Shown here one piece after another: positions 1 to 9,463 of a stretch of 64,000 bases of DNA (positions are counted from its first letter, which is position 1; each line of letters opens with the position of its first letter). The stretch comes from Azospirillum cavernae (GTDB lineage: Bacteria; Pseudomonadota; Alphaproteobacteria; Azospirillales; Azospirillaceae), in NCBI RefSeq assembly GCF_003590795.1, contig NZ_QYUL01000006.1, positions 62,001-126,000 on the forward strand, written 5' to 3'. The position numbers were made by a program, and so were the translations under genes. The notes beneath the pieces were generated by a model that had not been told where the DNA came from, did no database searches, and was given only the letters and a program-made list of their open reading frames with translations.

Positions 1-3
1 CTT

Positions 4-1398
4 GTGCAGATCAAGCCCTCGTCGCGCGAGCTGGAGGAGGCGGATCGTTCGATCGCCGATTTCCAATCGGACACCTCCGAGATCGAGAACCAGCCCGAAC
101 CGATGCTGACCCGGTTGACGCTCTATGTGACCACCGGGTTGATCGTCACGGCCATCGTTTGGGCGTCGCTGGCCCGGATCGACCGCGTGGTGTCGGCCAC
201 AGGCAGGCTGGTGTCAACCGAAACGCCGATCGTCATCCAGTCTTTCGAAACAGCGATCCTGAAAAGCATCAAGGTGCGGGCTGGCGACATCGTCAAGGCC
301 GGGCAGGTTCTGGCGACCATTGATCCGACCTTTGCCCAATCGGACATTGGTCAGATCACCGTGCGCTTGCAGACCGCCGAGGCCGCCATCTCGCGGCTTG
401 AGGCCGAACTGGCCGGGCAGACCTACAAGCCGCCGTCCGACTTGCCGCCCGAACTGGCGATTGGACAGCTCGGGTTGTGGCGCAACCGCCAAGCCCAGTT
501 CAACGCCCAGGTCTTGAGCTACAACGAGCGCATCGCCCGCTCTCAGGCCACCATGGCCAGCAGCGCGATCCAGATCACCAATCTGACCGCGCAGCTTCAG
601 AAGTGGAAAGAGATCGAGGACATCCGCAACACGCTGGCGGCCTCGCAAGTCGGCAGCAAGCTAAACGCTCTGGCCGCCACGGCGAATCGTCTGGACATCG
701 ACCGCAGCCTGACCACGGCCAAGGCCACCGAACAGCAGAGCCGCCACGAGTTGGACGACATGAAGGCGCAACGCGAAGCCTTCATCCAGCAGTGGAGCAA
801 CACGATCGCCCAGGAGTTGATGCAACAGCGCACCGAGCGGGACGTGCTGTCTGAGCAGATGGCCAAGGCGAAGAAGCGTCAGGAGTTGGTCACTCTGACG
901 GCGCCCGTGGATGCGGTGGTTCTGGAGGTGGCGAACCGGTCGGTCAACTCGATCGCCCAGGCGGCTGAGCCGCTGTTCACGCTGGTTCCGATCAACGCCC
1001 CTTTGGAAGCGTCGGTTCAGATTGATGGGCGGGAGATTGGCTTTATCCGCGAAGGTGACACGGTTGCTCTGAAGTTCGACACCTACAATTATCTGGAGCA
1101 TGGCGCCGCGCAGGGCGTGGTGCGGACGATCAGCGACGATTCGTTCAGCCGCAATGATCGAACCAGCGGCATCGCCAAGGCGGACGGCGGCGCGGCGACG
1201 ACTGGAAGCGGCAGTGGGCTGTTCTACCGCGCTCAGATCAAGCTGACCAACGTCGATCTGCGCAACGTTCCAGAAGGGTTCCGCCTGGTTCCTGGTCTGC
1301 CGCTGACCGCCGACGTCAAGGTGGGCAACCGCACCATCATCGCCTATTTCCTGAAGCCCTTGATGGGCAGCATCAACGAAAGCATGCGCGAGCCTTAA
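4..1398 (+). CDS. HlyD-family type I secretion periplasmic adaptor
   Basis: This is a membrane fusion protein that would bridge an inner-membrane ABC exporter and a TolC-like channel for one-step secretion of a large protein. A single membrane segment lies near residues 38-56, after a hydrophilic N-terminus. A lipoyl-like half motif follows at about 68-110 (GDIVKAGQVLATIDPT), then a long coiled coil at roughly 115-290. The second lipoyl half and beta-barrel region begins around LVTLTAPVDAVVLEV. The length (464 aa) is usual for HlyD/PrtE adaptors. The GTG start is only 3 bases into the window and no stop precedes it, so the true N-terminus may lie outside. The ABC ATPase partner and the secreted substrate are not in the window and are probably upstream. 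The Sel1-repeat gene follows after 16 bp. Confidence 0.9.
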   Translation: MQIKPSSRELEEADRSIADFQSDTSEIENQPEPMLTRLTLYVTTGLIVTAIVWASLARIDRVVSATGRLVSTETPIVIQSFETAILKSIKVRAGDIVKAGQVLATIDPTFAQSDIGQITVRLQTAEAAISRLEAELAGQTYKPPSDLPPELAIGQLGLWRNRQAQFNAQVLSYNERIARSQATMASSAIQITNLTAQLQKWKEIEDIRNTLAASQVGSKLNALAATANRLDIDRSLTTAKATEQQSRHELDDMKAQREAFIQQWSNTIAQELMQQRTERDVLSEQMAKAKKRQELVTLTAPVDAVVLEVANRSVNSIAQAAEPLFTLVPINAPLEASVQIDGREIGFIREGDTVALKFDTYNYLEHGAAQGVVRTISDDSFSRNDRTSGIAKADGGAATTGSGSGLFYRAQIKLTNVDLRNVPEGFRLVPGLPLTADVKVGNRTIIAYFLKPLMGSINESMREP

Positions 1399-1414
1399 CG
1401 GCCCGTTCCCAATC

Positions 1415-2755
1415 ATGAGCCAGACCATCAACAAACCTCAGGGAACGTTGCTTCGTGGGCAACGCAAAGCGCTTCAATCCTGGCCAAAGGGGAAGCGCAT
1501 CCCTTTTCCCGGCTTGTTTCAGAAGCTTCGGGGAACCGACAAGCTCCTGAGCGACGCTGACGCTGCTTTTGAGGAAGGGCGCCTGACGGAGGGCGCGCGG
1601 CTGCTGAAAATTCTGGCGGGTCGGCGTCACACCGACGCTCTGTTCCGGCTGGGTCAATGTTACGCGCAGGGGCGCGGAGTCGTCCGCAACATGCCGGAGG
1701 CGGTCAGTTGGATACGTCGGGCGGCGGAGTTGGGGCACACCGACGCGCAGCACTTCCTGGGACAGATCTATTCCCAGGGGATGGGCAAGGTGCGGGACTA
1801 CAGCGATCCGATGCGGCTCTACGCGGCGACGGACGAGGCTGACCCTCATTCCAACCGCAGCCTTTTGTTTCCTGCCGGCGTCAACATTGAGCGCAACGAA
1901 GCCGAGGGGTTCCTCTGGCTGGAACGTGCAGCGAAAGCTGGGCACGCCTTTGCTCAACTCGATCTGGCGCAGCGTTTCCTGTACGGATGGTCGGGCGGTG
2001 AGCCAGACATCCCGCACGCTCTGGAACTGCTCAAGGCGTCGGCTGTTCAGAATTGCTCCAAGGCGCATGTCGTCCTCAGCCGGATGTTTTTGGAGGGCAA
2101 GCTGGTGGAGCGGGATCCGAAGGCTGGGGTGGAGCATCTGCGCACCGCCGCCGAACTCGGGAATCCCGACGCGGCGGGTGAGTTGGGGGTTCTGCTGGCG
2201 AGCGGAACCGATGTGCCCGCCGATCCGGTCGAAGCGATTCAGTGGTTTGAAAAAGCGGTGGCCCGCAACCATGCGCCGTCGGTCCTCAATCTGGCCAACA
2301 TGCGTCTGCGTGGTCAGGGGGTTCCCCAGGACCCGGCTAAGGCGGCCAGCCTGTACCGCACGGCGATCAAGCTTGCCCGCTATCCTCAGGCGCAATGGCG
2401 GTTGGGGAGCCTGTACGAGACCGGGCAGGGGGTCGAGCAGGATGGCTTCGAGGCGTCGGAATGGTATCGGCAGGCGGCCGAGCAGGGGTATGTCCCGGCG
2501 CAGTTTTCGCTTGCCTTGCTGTATTCACGCGGCGGCGGTGTGGTTCGCAACGATCAGAAAGCGGCGGACTGGTTCGAGAAGGCCGCCAACGCCGGGCATG
2601 TTCAATCGTGCCTCAATTTGTCGCTGATGGCGCTGCGTGGTCGGCTTGGCGCTCCAGACCGCGACCGGGCGCGCCAATGGCTCGAACGGGCGCGCGCGCA
2701 TGCCGGCCCTGGCGATCAGGAACACATCCGGCATGTGGAAAGCCAAGTGGGGTAA
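1415..2755 (+). CDS. Sel1-like repeat protein
   Basis: This is a solenoid protein built almost entirely from about ten Sel1-like (TPR-related) repeats of about 36 residues. Examples are the units starting ALFRLGQCYAQGRGVV and AQWRLGSLYETGQGVE. No enzymatic domain and no clear signal peptide were seen; the first 45 residues are basic. Sel1 proteins usually act as protein-interaction scaffolds. It sits 16 bp after the HlyD adaptor and just before three TPR-glycosyltransferases, so a role in recruiting a secreted substrate or the glycosylation enzymes is possible, but that is inference. It converges on the TPR-SPINDLY gene with a 34-bp gap. Confidence 0.85.
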   Translation: MSQTINKPQGTLLRGQRKALQSWPKGKRIPFPGLFQKLRGTDKLLSDADAAFEEGRLTEGARLLKILAGRRHTDALFRLGQCYAQGRGVVRNMPEAVSWIRRAAELGHTDAQHFLGQIYSQGMGKVRDYSDPMRLYAATDEADPHSNRSLLFPAGVNIERNEAEGFLWLERAAKAGHAFAQLDLAQRFLYGWSGGEPDIPHALELLKASAVQNCSKAHVVLSRMFLEGKLVERDPKAGVEHLRTAAELGNPDAAGELGVLLASGTDVPADPVEAIQWFEKAVARNHAPSVLNLANMRLRGQGVPQDPAKAASLYRTAIKLARYPQAQWRLGSLYETGQGVEQDGFEASEWYRQAAEQGYVPAQFSLALLYSRGGGVVRNDQKAADWFEKAANAGHVQSCLNLSLMALRGRLGAPDRDRARQWLERARAHAGPGDQEHIRHVESQVG

Positions 2756-2789
2756 TCGCTTGCCGTATTGGGATAAGGGGTGGCGCCGG

Positions 2790-5246
2790 TCACGTTGAGG
2801 CCGTCCGGCGCCAGCGTCGCCATTCCTCGCGGAGCGCTGTTTCCAGGGCGCGGGAGAAGCTTGGCCCGTCGAGCAGGGGAGAGTGCCGCATCCGTGCGCG
2901 CAGCCCTGCCCGCAACGCCGTCAGCCGTTCCAGATCGCCGCACAGCTTGGCAATCGCCTCGACGCAGGCGTCGGCGCTGTCGACCACGAGATCCGATAGG
3001 CCAAGCAGACTGAGGAAATGGGCGCTCTGCCGACCGGCGGGGCGGTCGTTCGGCCAAGCGACCATGGGAACGCCCATCCACAGGGCCTCGCAACTGGTCA
3101 AGCCGCCGGAAAAGGGCAGGGGATCGAGCGCGATGTCGATCTCCCCATACTCCGCGAGAAGCGCGGCGTGGGATGACCAGCCGCGCAAGTCGAGCCGTTG
3201 CGGATCGACGCCCGCCGCCGCGAAACGCCGACTAATCCGATCACGCACCACGGGATCGCCCAGCGGTCGGGCTTTTAGCACCAACCGCGAATTGGGAACC
3301 GCCGCCATCACCCGCGCCCACAGCGCCACCGTGTCCACCGACAGCTTGGCCAAGCTGTTGAACGAGCCGAAGGTGATGGTGCCGCCATTGCTCAAGGCCG
3401 GGGGCGGGCCGACGGGCGGAGCCTCGTCAGGCGGGCGGTAGCAGAAGCGGCCCTGCGGCAGAGCCACCAGCCGCTCTTCGAACCAGTCGGCGGCTGTTTC
3501 GGGCATCTCCAAGCCGCCGCCGATGATGAGGTCGATGGCGCTCATCCCGGTGCTGTGCGGATAGCCGATCCATGTCGCTTGGATCGGCGCTGGGCGGTGG
3601 GCGAAAAGCGGCAGGCGGTGGTCGGCGGTGTGGCCGGACAAATCGACCAGGATGTCAATCGCATCGGCGCGGATCGCCGCCGCCGCCGCCGCGTCGTCCA
3701 AGTCGCCGATCCATCGCCACCCGGCGGCGTGCCCCATCAATTCGCGCGTCAGCGGGTCGGGGGTGTGGGGCGCTGTCTGGTTGGCGTAACCGATCACGGC
3801 GATCTGTTCACGGTCGTGGGTGGCCAAGAAGGGCGCCACAAAATAACCCACCGGATGGCGGCGCAGGTCGGCCGACACCAGACCGATCCGCAGACGCCGT
3901 TCAGGAGCCGGATCGTTCGGGAAAACGCCGCCGGGTGGATCGCTGGGGATCGCCGGGTTCGGAGCGGCGGCGTGCCGGTCATGCCACGCCCGATGTTCGG
4001 CCCGTCTTTCCGCCGGGCTGCCGCCGGGTTGATATTGCCGGGCGAACAGCAGACTGCTGTGCGCCTTGTACGAGGCCGGGTTGACGATCAACGCGCGTCG
4101 CAACCGGCGCACCGCTTCATCCACCCGCCCCTCGTCGACCATGGCGATGGCGCTGTTGGTGAGCAGGCTGGAATCGGCAGGGGCCAGAGCCAACGCCGTG
4201 TGAAACAGGGTCTCACCTCGGCTGTGCCGTCCCGCCGCCGTTTCCGCTCTGGCCAGCCGGTCTCGGTGGCGGGCGTCGGTTGGCGAGCGTTGCGCCGCCT
4301 GTCGGAACGCGCGCAGTCCGGTCATGCGCTCTCCCGCCGCTTCCGCCGCCTCTCCGATGCGGCGCCAGAGCGTGGACGGGTTGGCGGCGTCAGATCGGCG
4401 TCGCTCGGTTGCCAGCATCACCGCCGCCGCCCGCCAGTGGCCGCCATCGAGCAGGGCCGAAGCCAAGCCGAACGCCGCCTCCGGGTGCCCAGGGTCAACG
4501 GACAGGGCGGCCCGGAAAGCGGACGTCGCCTGAGGGATCTGGTTCAATCGCAGCAGGGCGTTGCCGCGATTGACCAGCGGCGTCACCTTGGCCGGATCAA
4601 GCAGCACGGCGCGACCGCTCGCCGCCGCCGCCTCATGGTCGTCCGTCAGGATCAGCCCCAGCAAACTCCAAAGGTCGGCCCGGTCCGGCGCGCTTTTCAG
4701 AAAAGCGCGGCATGCCGTTTCCGCTTCGGCCATGCGCTCCAGCCGTCGCAAGCCATCCACCAAAAGGACCGGCAATTCCGGGCGGTTCTGGCCAAGGAGC
4801 AGCGCGCGCCCGGCGGCGGCCACGGCGCCTTCCTGCTCGTTCTGGCCGTAAAGCAGCCGGGCGCGCAGCGCGTGGGCGGGCGGAAGGGCGGGGGCGAGCG
4901 CAAGGGCGATGGCGCTGTCGGCAAGCGCCTTCGTCGGCAGCCCCTTCATCAACCGCAGGGCCGACCGATTGGCCCAGGCTTCGGCATAATCCGGTCGAAG
5001 CGTCAGGGCGCGGGCAAAGCCCCGCTCGGCTCGTTGCGGATCACCGTGCAATTGGCGCAGCAGGCCGTCGGTCAGGGCGGCTTCGGCGGATTGGGGATCC
5101 AGCGCGGTCAGGACGGCGCAGATCCGCCGTGCTTCGACCAGTCGACCGCCGCGCATATGATGGCGCATGACGTCCCGCAGACGCGCAGTGTTGTCCGGAA
5201 CGGACGCGTCGTCAGCGCGCGTCGGTGAGGAATCGGATGGATGCAC
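2790..5246 (-). CDS. TPR-containing SPINDLY-family (GT41-like) O-linked glycosyltransferase
   Basis: The predicted protein (about 818 aa) has an N-terminal TPR array of roughly ten repeats (first unit MRHHMRGGRLVEARRICAVL). This is followed by a SPINDLY/OGT catalytic region typical of GT41: RLRIGLVSADLRRHPVGYF, a DILVDLSGHT segment, APIQATWIGYPHSTG, then FGSFNSLAKLS, and DIALDPLPFSGGLTSCEALW near the C-terminus. GT41 enzymes transfer a sugar from a nucleotide donor to Ser/Thr of a cytosolic protein. The start is uncertain. The open frame extends to 5399, a GTG at 5246 is used here because it keeps the helix before the first TPR, and an ATG at 5168 with a GGGA just upstream is the alternative. 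It diverges from the next TPR-glycosyltransferase. Confidence 0.85.
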   Translation of the reverse strand: MHPSDSSPTRADDASVPDNTARLRDVMRHHMRGGRLVEARRICAVLTALDPQSAEAALTDGLLRQLHGDPQRAERGFARALTLRPDYAEAWANRSALRLMKGLPTKALADSAIALALAPALPPAHALRARLLYGQNEQEGAVAAAGRALLLGQNRPELPVLLVDGLRRLERMAEAETACRAFLKSAPDRADLWSLLGLILTDDHEAAAASGRAVLLDPAKVTPLVNRGNALLRLNQIPQATSAFRAALSVDPGHPEAAFGLASALLDGGHWRAAAVMLATERRRSDAANPSTLWRRIGEAAEAAGERMTGLRAFRQAAQRSPTDARHRDRLARAETAAGRHSRGETLFHTALALAPADSSLLTNSAIAMVDEGRVDEAVRRLRRALIVNPASYKAHSSLLFARQYQPGGSPAERRAEHRAWHDRHAAAPNPAIPSDPPGGVFPNDPAPERRLRIGLVSADLRRHPVGYFVAPFLATHDREQIAVIGYANQTAPHTPDPLTRELMGHAAGWRWIGDLDDAAAAAAIRADAIDILVDLSGHTADHRLPLFAHRPAPIQATWIGYPHSTGMSAIDLIIGGGLEMPETAADWFEERLVALPQGRFCYRPPDEAPPVGPPPALSNGGTITFGSFNSLAKLSVDTVALWARVMAAVPNSRLVLKARPLGDPVVRDRISRRFAAAGVDPQRLDLRGWSSHAALLAEYGEIDIALDPLPFSGGLTSCEALWMGVPMVAWPNDRPAGRQSAHFLSLLGLSDLVVDSADACVEAIAKLCGDLERLTALRAGLRARMRHSPLLDGPSFSRALETALREEWRRWRRTAST

Positions 5247-5415
5247 GGAACCCCGAAGAAACGAAACTGGGCAAATCCGGTTGATGCGGCGGCGCGGGCG
5301 GGCGTATACCACAGCTTTCTGCGCCCAACCGGAACAATTCAACAGAGCCACCAGGAAAAGCCGGTGACAAGCAGGGTTTCCTCCGCCTCCGTTCCGCACA
5401 CGAGATCACGCGACC

Positions 5416-6786
5416 GTGTCCTTTGATCCTCCCGCCCCGGCGGATGAAGCTCTCGATCAGGACGCGGCCTATGTTCAGGCGCGGCGGCGTTATGAAGCGG
5501 GAGATCTGCGGGAGGCGGCCCGGATCTGTCACGCTTTGGTTGACCGCGCGCCTCTGCACGGACCAGCCCTGAAGCTTTTGGGCGCAATGGCCCATCGCAG
5601 CCAACGCTATGGTTTGGCTGTGGATTTCTTCCGACAAGCGCTCATCGCCCTGCCCGCAGACGCGGCGGCTCGCAGCAACTTCGCCACGTCGCTGAAGGAT
5701 TGGGGACGACTGGACGCCGCGCAGGCGCAATTCCGTGTGTTGTTGGCCGAGCAGCCCGACCTGTTGGCCGGTTGCTACAATTTTGCCAATCTGCTGCAAC
5801 ATCTCCATCGTTTCGATGAGGCCATCACCCTTTACAAGCGGGTGGTGGCGCTTGACCCCGATTGCGTCGACGCCCATTGGAACTTGGCGCTGAATCTGCT
5901 GCGCGTGGGCCGTTTCGCCGAGGGCTGGGGCGAGTATGAGTGGCGGTGGAGGCGTCCGGGCACCCCGGTGGAGCATCGCGGCGTTCCCGCTTGGGATGGC
6001 GGCCCATTGAACGGGCGAACGCTGCTGTTGGTGTGCGAGCAGGGGTTGGGCGACACCCTTCAGTTTTTGCGCTATGCGCAATCTCAGGCGCTGTCCGGCG
6101 GCTCCGTGGCGCTGCGCTGTCAGGCCGAGTTGGCAAGCCTGCTGGAAGGGCAGCCGGGCATTGACCGCGTGACGACGACCCGTGATCCGCCGCCGCCCTG
6201 CGATGTCCAGGCGTCGCTGATGAGCCTGCCTGGGCTGCTCGGTTCCAGGCTCGACACCATCCTCGCCGCTGTTCCCTATTTGCGGGCGCCGAAACGTCGG
6301 GTGGCGTTGCCGGACGGCGGTTTCCGCGTCGGGCTGGTGTGGGGCAGTTCGCCGACCGATCCGTCGCGCAGTTGTCCATTGTCGGCGCTGACCCGGTTGG
6401 GCGGGATTCCAGGTCTGCGGGTCTTCAGCCTTCAAAAAGGGCCGCACGCCGATCTGTTGTCGACCACGCCCGGCGCCGGTTTCATCACCGACCTGTCAGC
6501 GGAAATCGCCGACATGGCGGACACGGCGGCCCTCATGCAGGACATGGATCTGGTGGTGACGGTGGACACCTCGGTGGCGCATCTGGCTGGCGCGCTGGGG
6601 CGTCCGGTCTGGATCCTCTTGCCGCATCTGGCGGATTGGCGATGGCTGCTCGACCGCGATGACAGTCCATGGTACCCGACGGCGCGTCTGTTCCGGCAGA
6701 CGACCGCCGGTGATTGGGGCAATGTCGTGGAGAGGCTGGAAAAGGCGCTGCTCCAGCGCCTCCAGACATGGAGACGCGGGTCATGA
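5416..6786 (+). CDS. TPR protein with GT9-like glycosyltransferase domain
   Basis: Residues 1-170 form four or five TPR units (YEAGDLREAARICHALVDRA; RFDEAITLYKRVVALDPDC). A linker, FAEGWGEYEWRWRRPG, leads into a GT-B fold related to the ADP-heptosyltransferase (GT9) family. The family hallmark RTLLLVCEQGLGDTLQFLRY is present, as is the C-terminal VVTVDTSVAHLAGALGRPVW. Such TPR-GT9 proteins are common next to flagellin or adhesin glycosylation loci. The GTG start has only a weak ribosome-binding site. Its TGA overlaps the next gene's ATG (ATGA), so the two are translationally coupled. The donor sugar and target cannot be read from sequence. Confidence 0.85.
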   Translation: MSFDPPAPADEALDQDAAYVQARRRYEAGDLREAARICHALVDRAPLHGPALKLLGAMAHRSQRYGLAVDFFRQALIALPADAAARSNFATSLKDWGRLDAAQAQFRVLLAEQPDLLAGCYNFANLLQHLHRFDEAITLYKRVVALDPDCVDAHWNLALNLLRVGRFAEGWGEYEWRWRRPGTPVEHRGVPAWDGGPLNGRTLLLVCEQGLGDTLQFLRYAQSQALSGGSVALRCQAELASLLEGQPGIDRVTTTRDPPPPCDVQASLMSLPGLLGSRLDTILAAVPYLRAPKRRVALPDGGFRVGLVWGSSPTDPSRSCPLSALTRLGGIPGLRVFSLQKGPHADLLSTTPGAGFITDLSAEIADMADTAALMQDMDLVVTVDTSVAHLAGALGRPVWILLPHLADWRWLLDRDDSPWYPTARLFRQTTAGDWGNVVERLEKALLQRLQTWRRGS

Positions 6787-8756
6787 CGCAAAACACACAG
6801 ACGGACATGTCGGCGGCCTCTCTTCTGCGCCGCGCCGCTCTTGCGCGTCGTCAGAACCGTTTGCCCGAAGAGGCGGCGGCGCTTCAGGCCGCCCTGCGGG
6901 CCGCGCCCCAGGACGTCGACGTCCATTTCGCCATCGCCAACGCCCTGTTCGCTCGGGGGCGGCACCCCGCCGCTCTTGCCCAATTCCGCCGCGTCATCGC
7001 CATCGCGCCGGAGTTTGTTCAGGCTCAGCACAATCTTGCCATCCTGTTGAAGAAGCAGGGAAAGACGGCGGCGGCAGCGGCAGTTCTGAATCGTGTGGTG
7101 CGGCTGAATCCAACACTGGGCGGCAGTCAATTGGCGCTGGGCGACGCGCGGCTGACGCAGGCCGATCATGTTGGGGCGCAAGCGGCGCTGGAGCGCGCCG
7201 CTCTTCTTCTGCCAGCGGAGTCGCGCGTCTGGCTGCTTTTGGGATTTCTGGCCAAGAGACGCGACGATCCTGATCGGGCGGCCTCCTGCTTTGATCGAGC
7301 CTCCAAGCTTGCCAGGATGGACAGCGTGGCGCGGTTGGGGTTGTGCATGGCGCGCCTTCCCAGCCTCTATGACCAGAGCGAAGACATCGAGCTGGCGCGG
7401 CGGCAATACGCCGCCGATCTGGAATCGCTTGTCGCGTCGGTGCGGTTGGACGATCCGGCGGCGGTTCAGGAGGCGGCCAACGCGATCGGCAGCTTCCAAC
7501 CCTATTATCTTGCCTATCAGGAGCGGTGCGACCGCCCGCTTCAGGAGCTTTATGGCCGGTTCGTCGCCGGGGTGATGGCGGCGCGCTATCCGGCTTGGGC
7601 GAACCGCCCGCCCATGCCGCCGCGCTCTCCGGGGGAGCCGCTGCGGGTTGGCGTCGCTTCGGGTTTTTTCCGGTGGCACACGATCTGGAAATTGATGATC
7701 CGAGGTTGGATGGACGGGCTGGATCCGGCCCGCATCCAGCTTTACGGCTATCACACCGCCGCCATTCGCGATGACTGCACCGAACAGGCGCGGTCACGCT
7801 TTCACCGCTTTGCCGACGGGCTGTCGTTTGACGCGATGGCCGCCGCCATCCGGGCCGACGATCTGCATGCGCTGATTTACCCGGAAATCGGCATGGATCC
7901 GATGACCAGCAAGCTGGCGGCGTTGCGGCTGGCCCCGGTTCAGTGCGTGTCCTGGGGGCATCCCGACACCACGGGGCTGCCAACCATCGACTGCGTGCTG
8001 AGCAGCGATCTGATGGAACCGGAGGGCGCCGACGAGCATTACAGCGAGCGCTTGATCCGCCTGCCTGGGCTTGGCATCGCCTATCCGCCGTTGGTGGTGG
8101 ATTCCGAGGCGACGGACTTCGCCGCCTTTGGCGTTCGGCCTTCGTCCATTGCCTATCTCTGCTGCCAGTATGTGTCCAAATATCTGCCCCAACACGATGA
8201 TCTGTTCCCACGGATCGCCTTGCACGTTCCTGACAGTCAGTTCCTGTTCATCAACCCGCGTGCGGACGGAGTTGCAGCGCGGCTGCGCAAACGGCTGGAC
8301 GCGGCCTTTGCCCGGCATGGGTTGGACGCCGCGCGCCATGTGGTGATTTTGCCCTATCTGCGACCGGGGCAGTATGTGGCGCTGAATCGGCGGGCCAACG
8401 TCTATCTCGACAGCGTCGGTTGGTCGGGCGGCAACACGACGCTGGAAGCGGTCGCCGAGGGGCTTCCGGTGGTGACCTTGCCCGGAGCGTTGATGCGCGG
8501 GCGTCACAGCGGCGCCATTCTGACGCAAGCGGGCGTCACCGAGACCATTGCGGCGGATCTGGACGACTATGTCGCGCTTGCCATCCGTTTGGGCAATGAT
8601 CCAGTGTGGCGAGCTACCGTCTCGGTGCGGATCCAGGAGGGATGCCGCCATATTCACGAGGATACCCGGCCCTTGCGGGCCTTGGAGGATGCGTTGGAGT
8701 GGTTGGCTGAAGGGGAAGTACAGATTGGAGTTGCCGGAACGTGTCAACGATTATGA
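6783..8756 (+). CDS. TPR-containing SPINDLY-like glycosyltransferase
   Basis: This predicted 657-aa protein is the third TPR-glycosyltransferase in a row. TPR units occupy about residues 8-200, beginning LLRRAALARRQNRLPEEAAA. The C-terminal half carries GT41/SPINDLY-type elements: PLRVGVASGFFRWHTIWKL, HALIYPEIGMDPMTSKLA, LAPVQCVSWGHPDTTGLP and YLDSVGWSGGNTTLEAVAEG. The ATG at 6783 is preferred over an upstream ATG at 6714 because it forms an ATGA overlap with the previous gene. The likely role is cytosolic O-glycosylation of a protein target, in tandem with the two neighbouring enzymes. The target may be the substrate of the nearby type I secretion system (inference). Confidence 0.85.
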   Translation: MTQNTQTDMSAASLLRRAALARRQNRLPEEAAALQAALRAAPQDVDVHFAIANALFARGRHPAALAQFRRVIAIAPEFVQAQHNLAILLKKQGKTAAAAAVLNRVVRLNPTLGGSQLALGDARLTQADHVGAQAALERAALLLPAESRVWLLLGFLAKRRDDPDRAASCFDRASKLARMDSVARLGLCMARLPSLYDQSEDIELARRQYAADLESLVASVRLDDPAAVQEAANAIGSFQPYYLAYQERCDRPLQELYGRFVAGVMAARYPAWANRPPMPPRSPGEPLRVGVASGFFRWHTIWKLMIRGWMDGLDPARIQLYGYHTAAIRDDCTEQARSRFHRFADGLSFDAMAAAIRADDLHALIYPEIGMDPMTSKLAALRLAPVQCVSWGHPDTTGLPTIDCVLSSDLMEPEGADEHYSERLIRLPGLGIAYPPLVVDSEATDFAAFGVRPSSIAYLCCQYVSKYLPQHDDLFPRIALHVPDSQFLFINPRADGVAARLRKRLDAAFARHGLDAARHVVILPYLRPGQYVALNRRANVYLDSVGWSGGNTTLEAVAEGLPVVTLPGALMRGRHSGAILTQAGVTETIAADLDDYVALAIRLGNDPVWRATVSVRIQEGCRHIHEDTRPLRALEDALEWLAEGEVQIGVAGTCQRL

Positions 8757-9125
8757 GAAGGGCCGATTTGCGAATCAGACTTGGATGATTTCCGGTTTTT
8801 TGGTTGGACTGATCCAGATTTCGATTGGCATGGCGGGCGGTTCAGGCTTTTTGCGGGCGAACCGTTCTGGATTGATGCGAAAGACGCGGTCAAGTGTTTC
8901 CTGCCGGGCGACATGCACGGCGTCGGCTACGCCCTCCGTGCCAATGAAGATGAGACCAGCCCTCTGAAGTTTAGGCTCGAGGGCGTAGGACACTCATTGC
9001 ATGGTTATGCCCAACAAACGCCCCCGCCAGTCACTGGAGTTGGCGCCGTCCCTGACGTTGGCAGCCCACCGAGGGTTGCCGCCGCGCCTGCGGCAGCCTC
9101 CCCGGAACGGTTGGCCCGTCCGCAA
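8757..9125. other. degenerate stretch with an unrecognised short open frame
   Basis: No convincing gene lies here. A plus-strand frame opens at a TTG at 8781 and encodes [19 protein letters not shown] and about 55 further residues that I do not recognise. It then runs, without a family boundary, into the transposase remnant that follows. This could be the start of a lost gene cut by the insertion sequence. Confidence 0.4.
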
Positions 9126-9248
9126 CGCCGCACCTTCACGGCGGCGGAGAATCTGGGGATCCTGGAGGAGACGGATCGGGCGGCGGACACCGACGGGATC
9201 GCCGCGATCCTGCGACGTGAAGGTCTGTACTCCTCCGAGCGCCTCCAA
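9126..9248 (+). pseudogene. IS3-family OrfA transposase remnant
   Basis: The translated segment reads [19 protein letters not shown] and then a stretch ending [12 protein letters not shown]. This matches the N-terminal helix-turn-helix of IS3-type OrfA proteins, whose family pattern is RR.FTAE.KLRIL.EAD and [10 protein letters not shown]. Only about 41 residues are recognisable; the rest of OrfA and all of OrfB are missing. About 215 bp on to the next gene (9464) hold nothing I can identify. Confidence 0.65.
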
Positions 9249-9463
9249 GCGCCAGAAATTCACGAAGATTTCCGACCACGCGGGGCCGCCGACCCGTCCT
9301 AAGCGCCATGTCCCGACGTCTATCGCCACCCTGCGCATCACCATCGGCCCGGACGCTCGCTTGAAACCTCCAGCGATGTCCTTGCTGCCAAAAATTGTGT
9401 ATTTTATGACATAGTAAAAGTAAGAGGGCAGAAACAAGAGGTTCCTCGATCACCCTGAACTGG

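Noticed and set aside
3555-5228. 557-aa plus-strand open frame over the TPR-SPINDLY gene
   Set aside because: It mirrors codon bias of the opposite strand, has no family motif, and lies wholly inside a confident gene.
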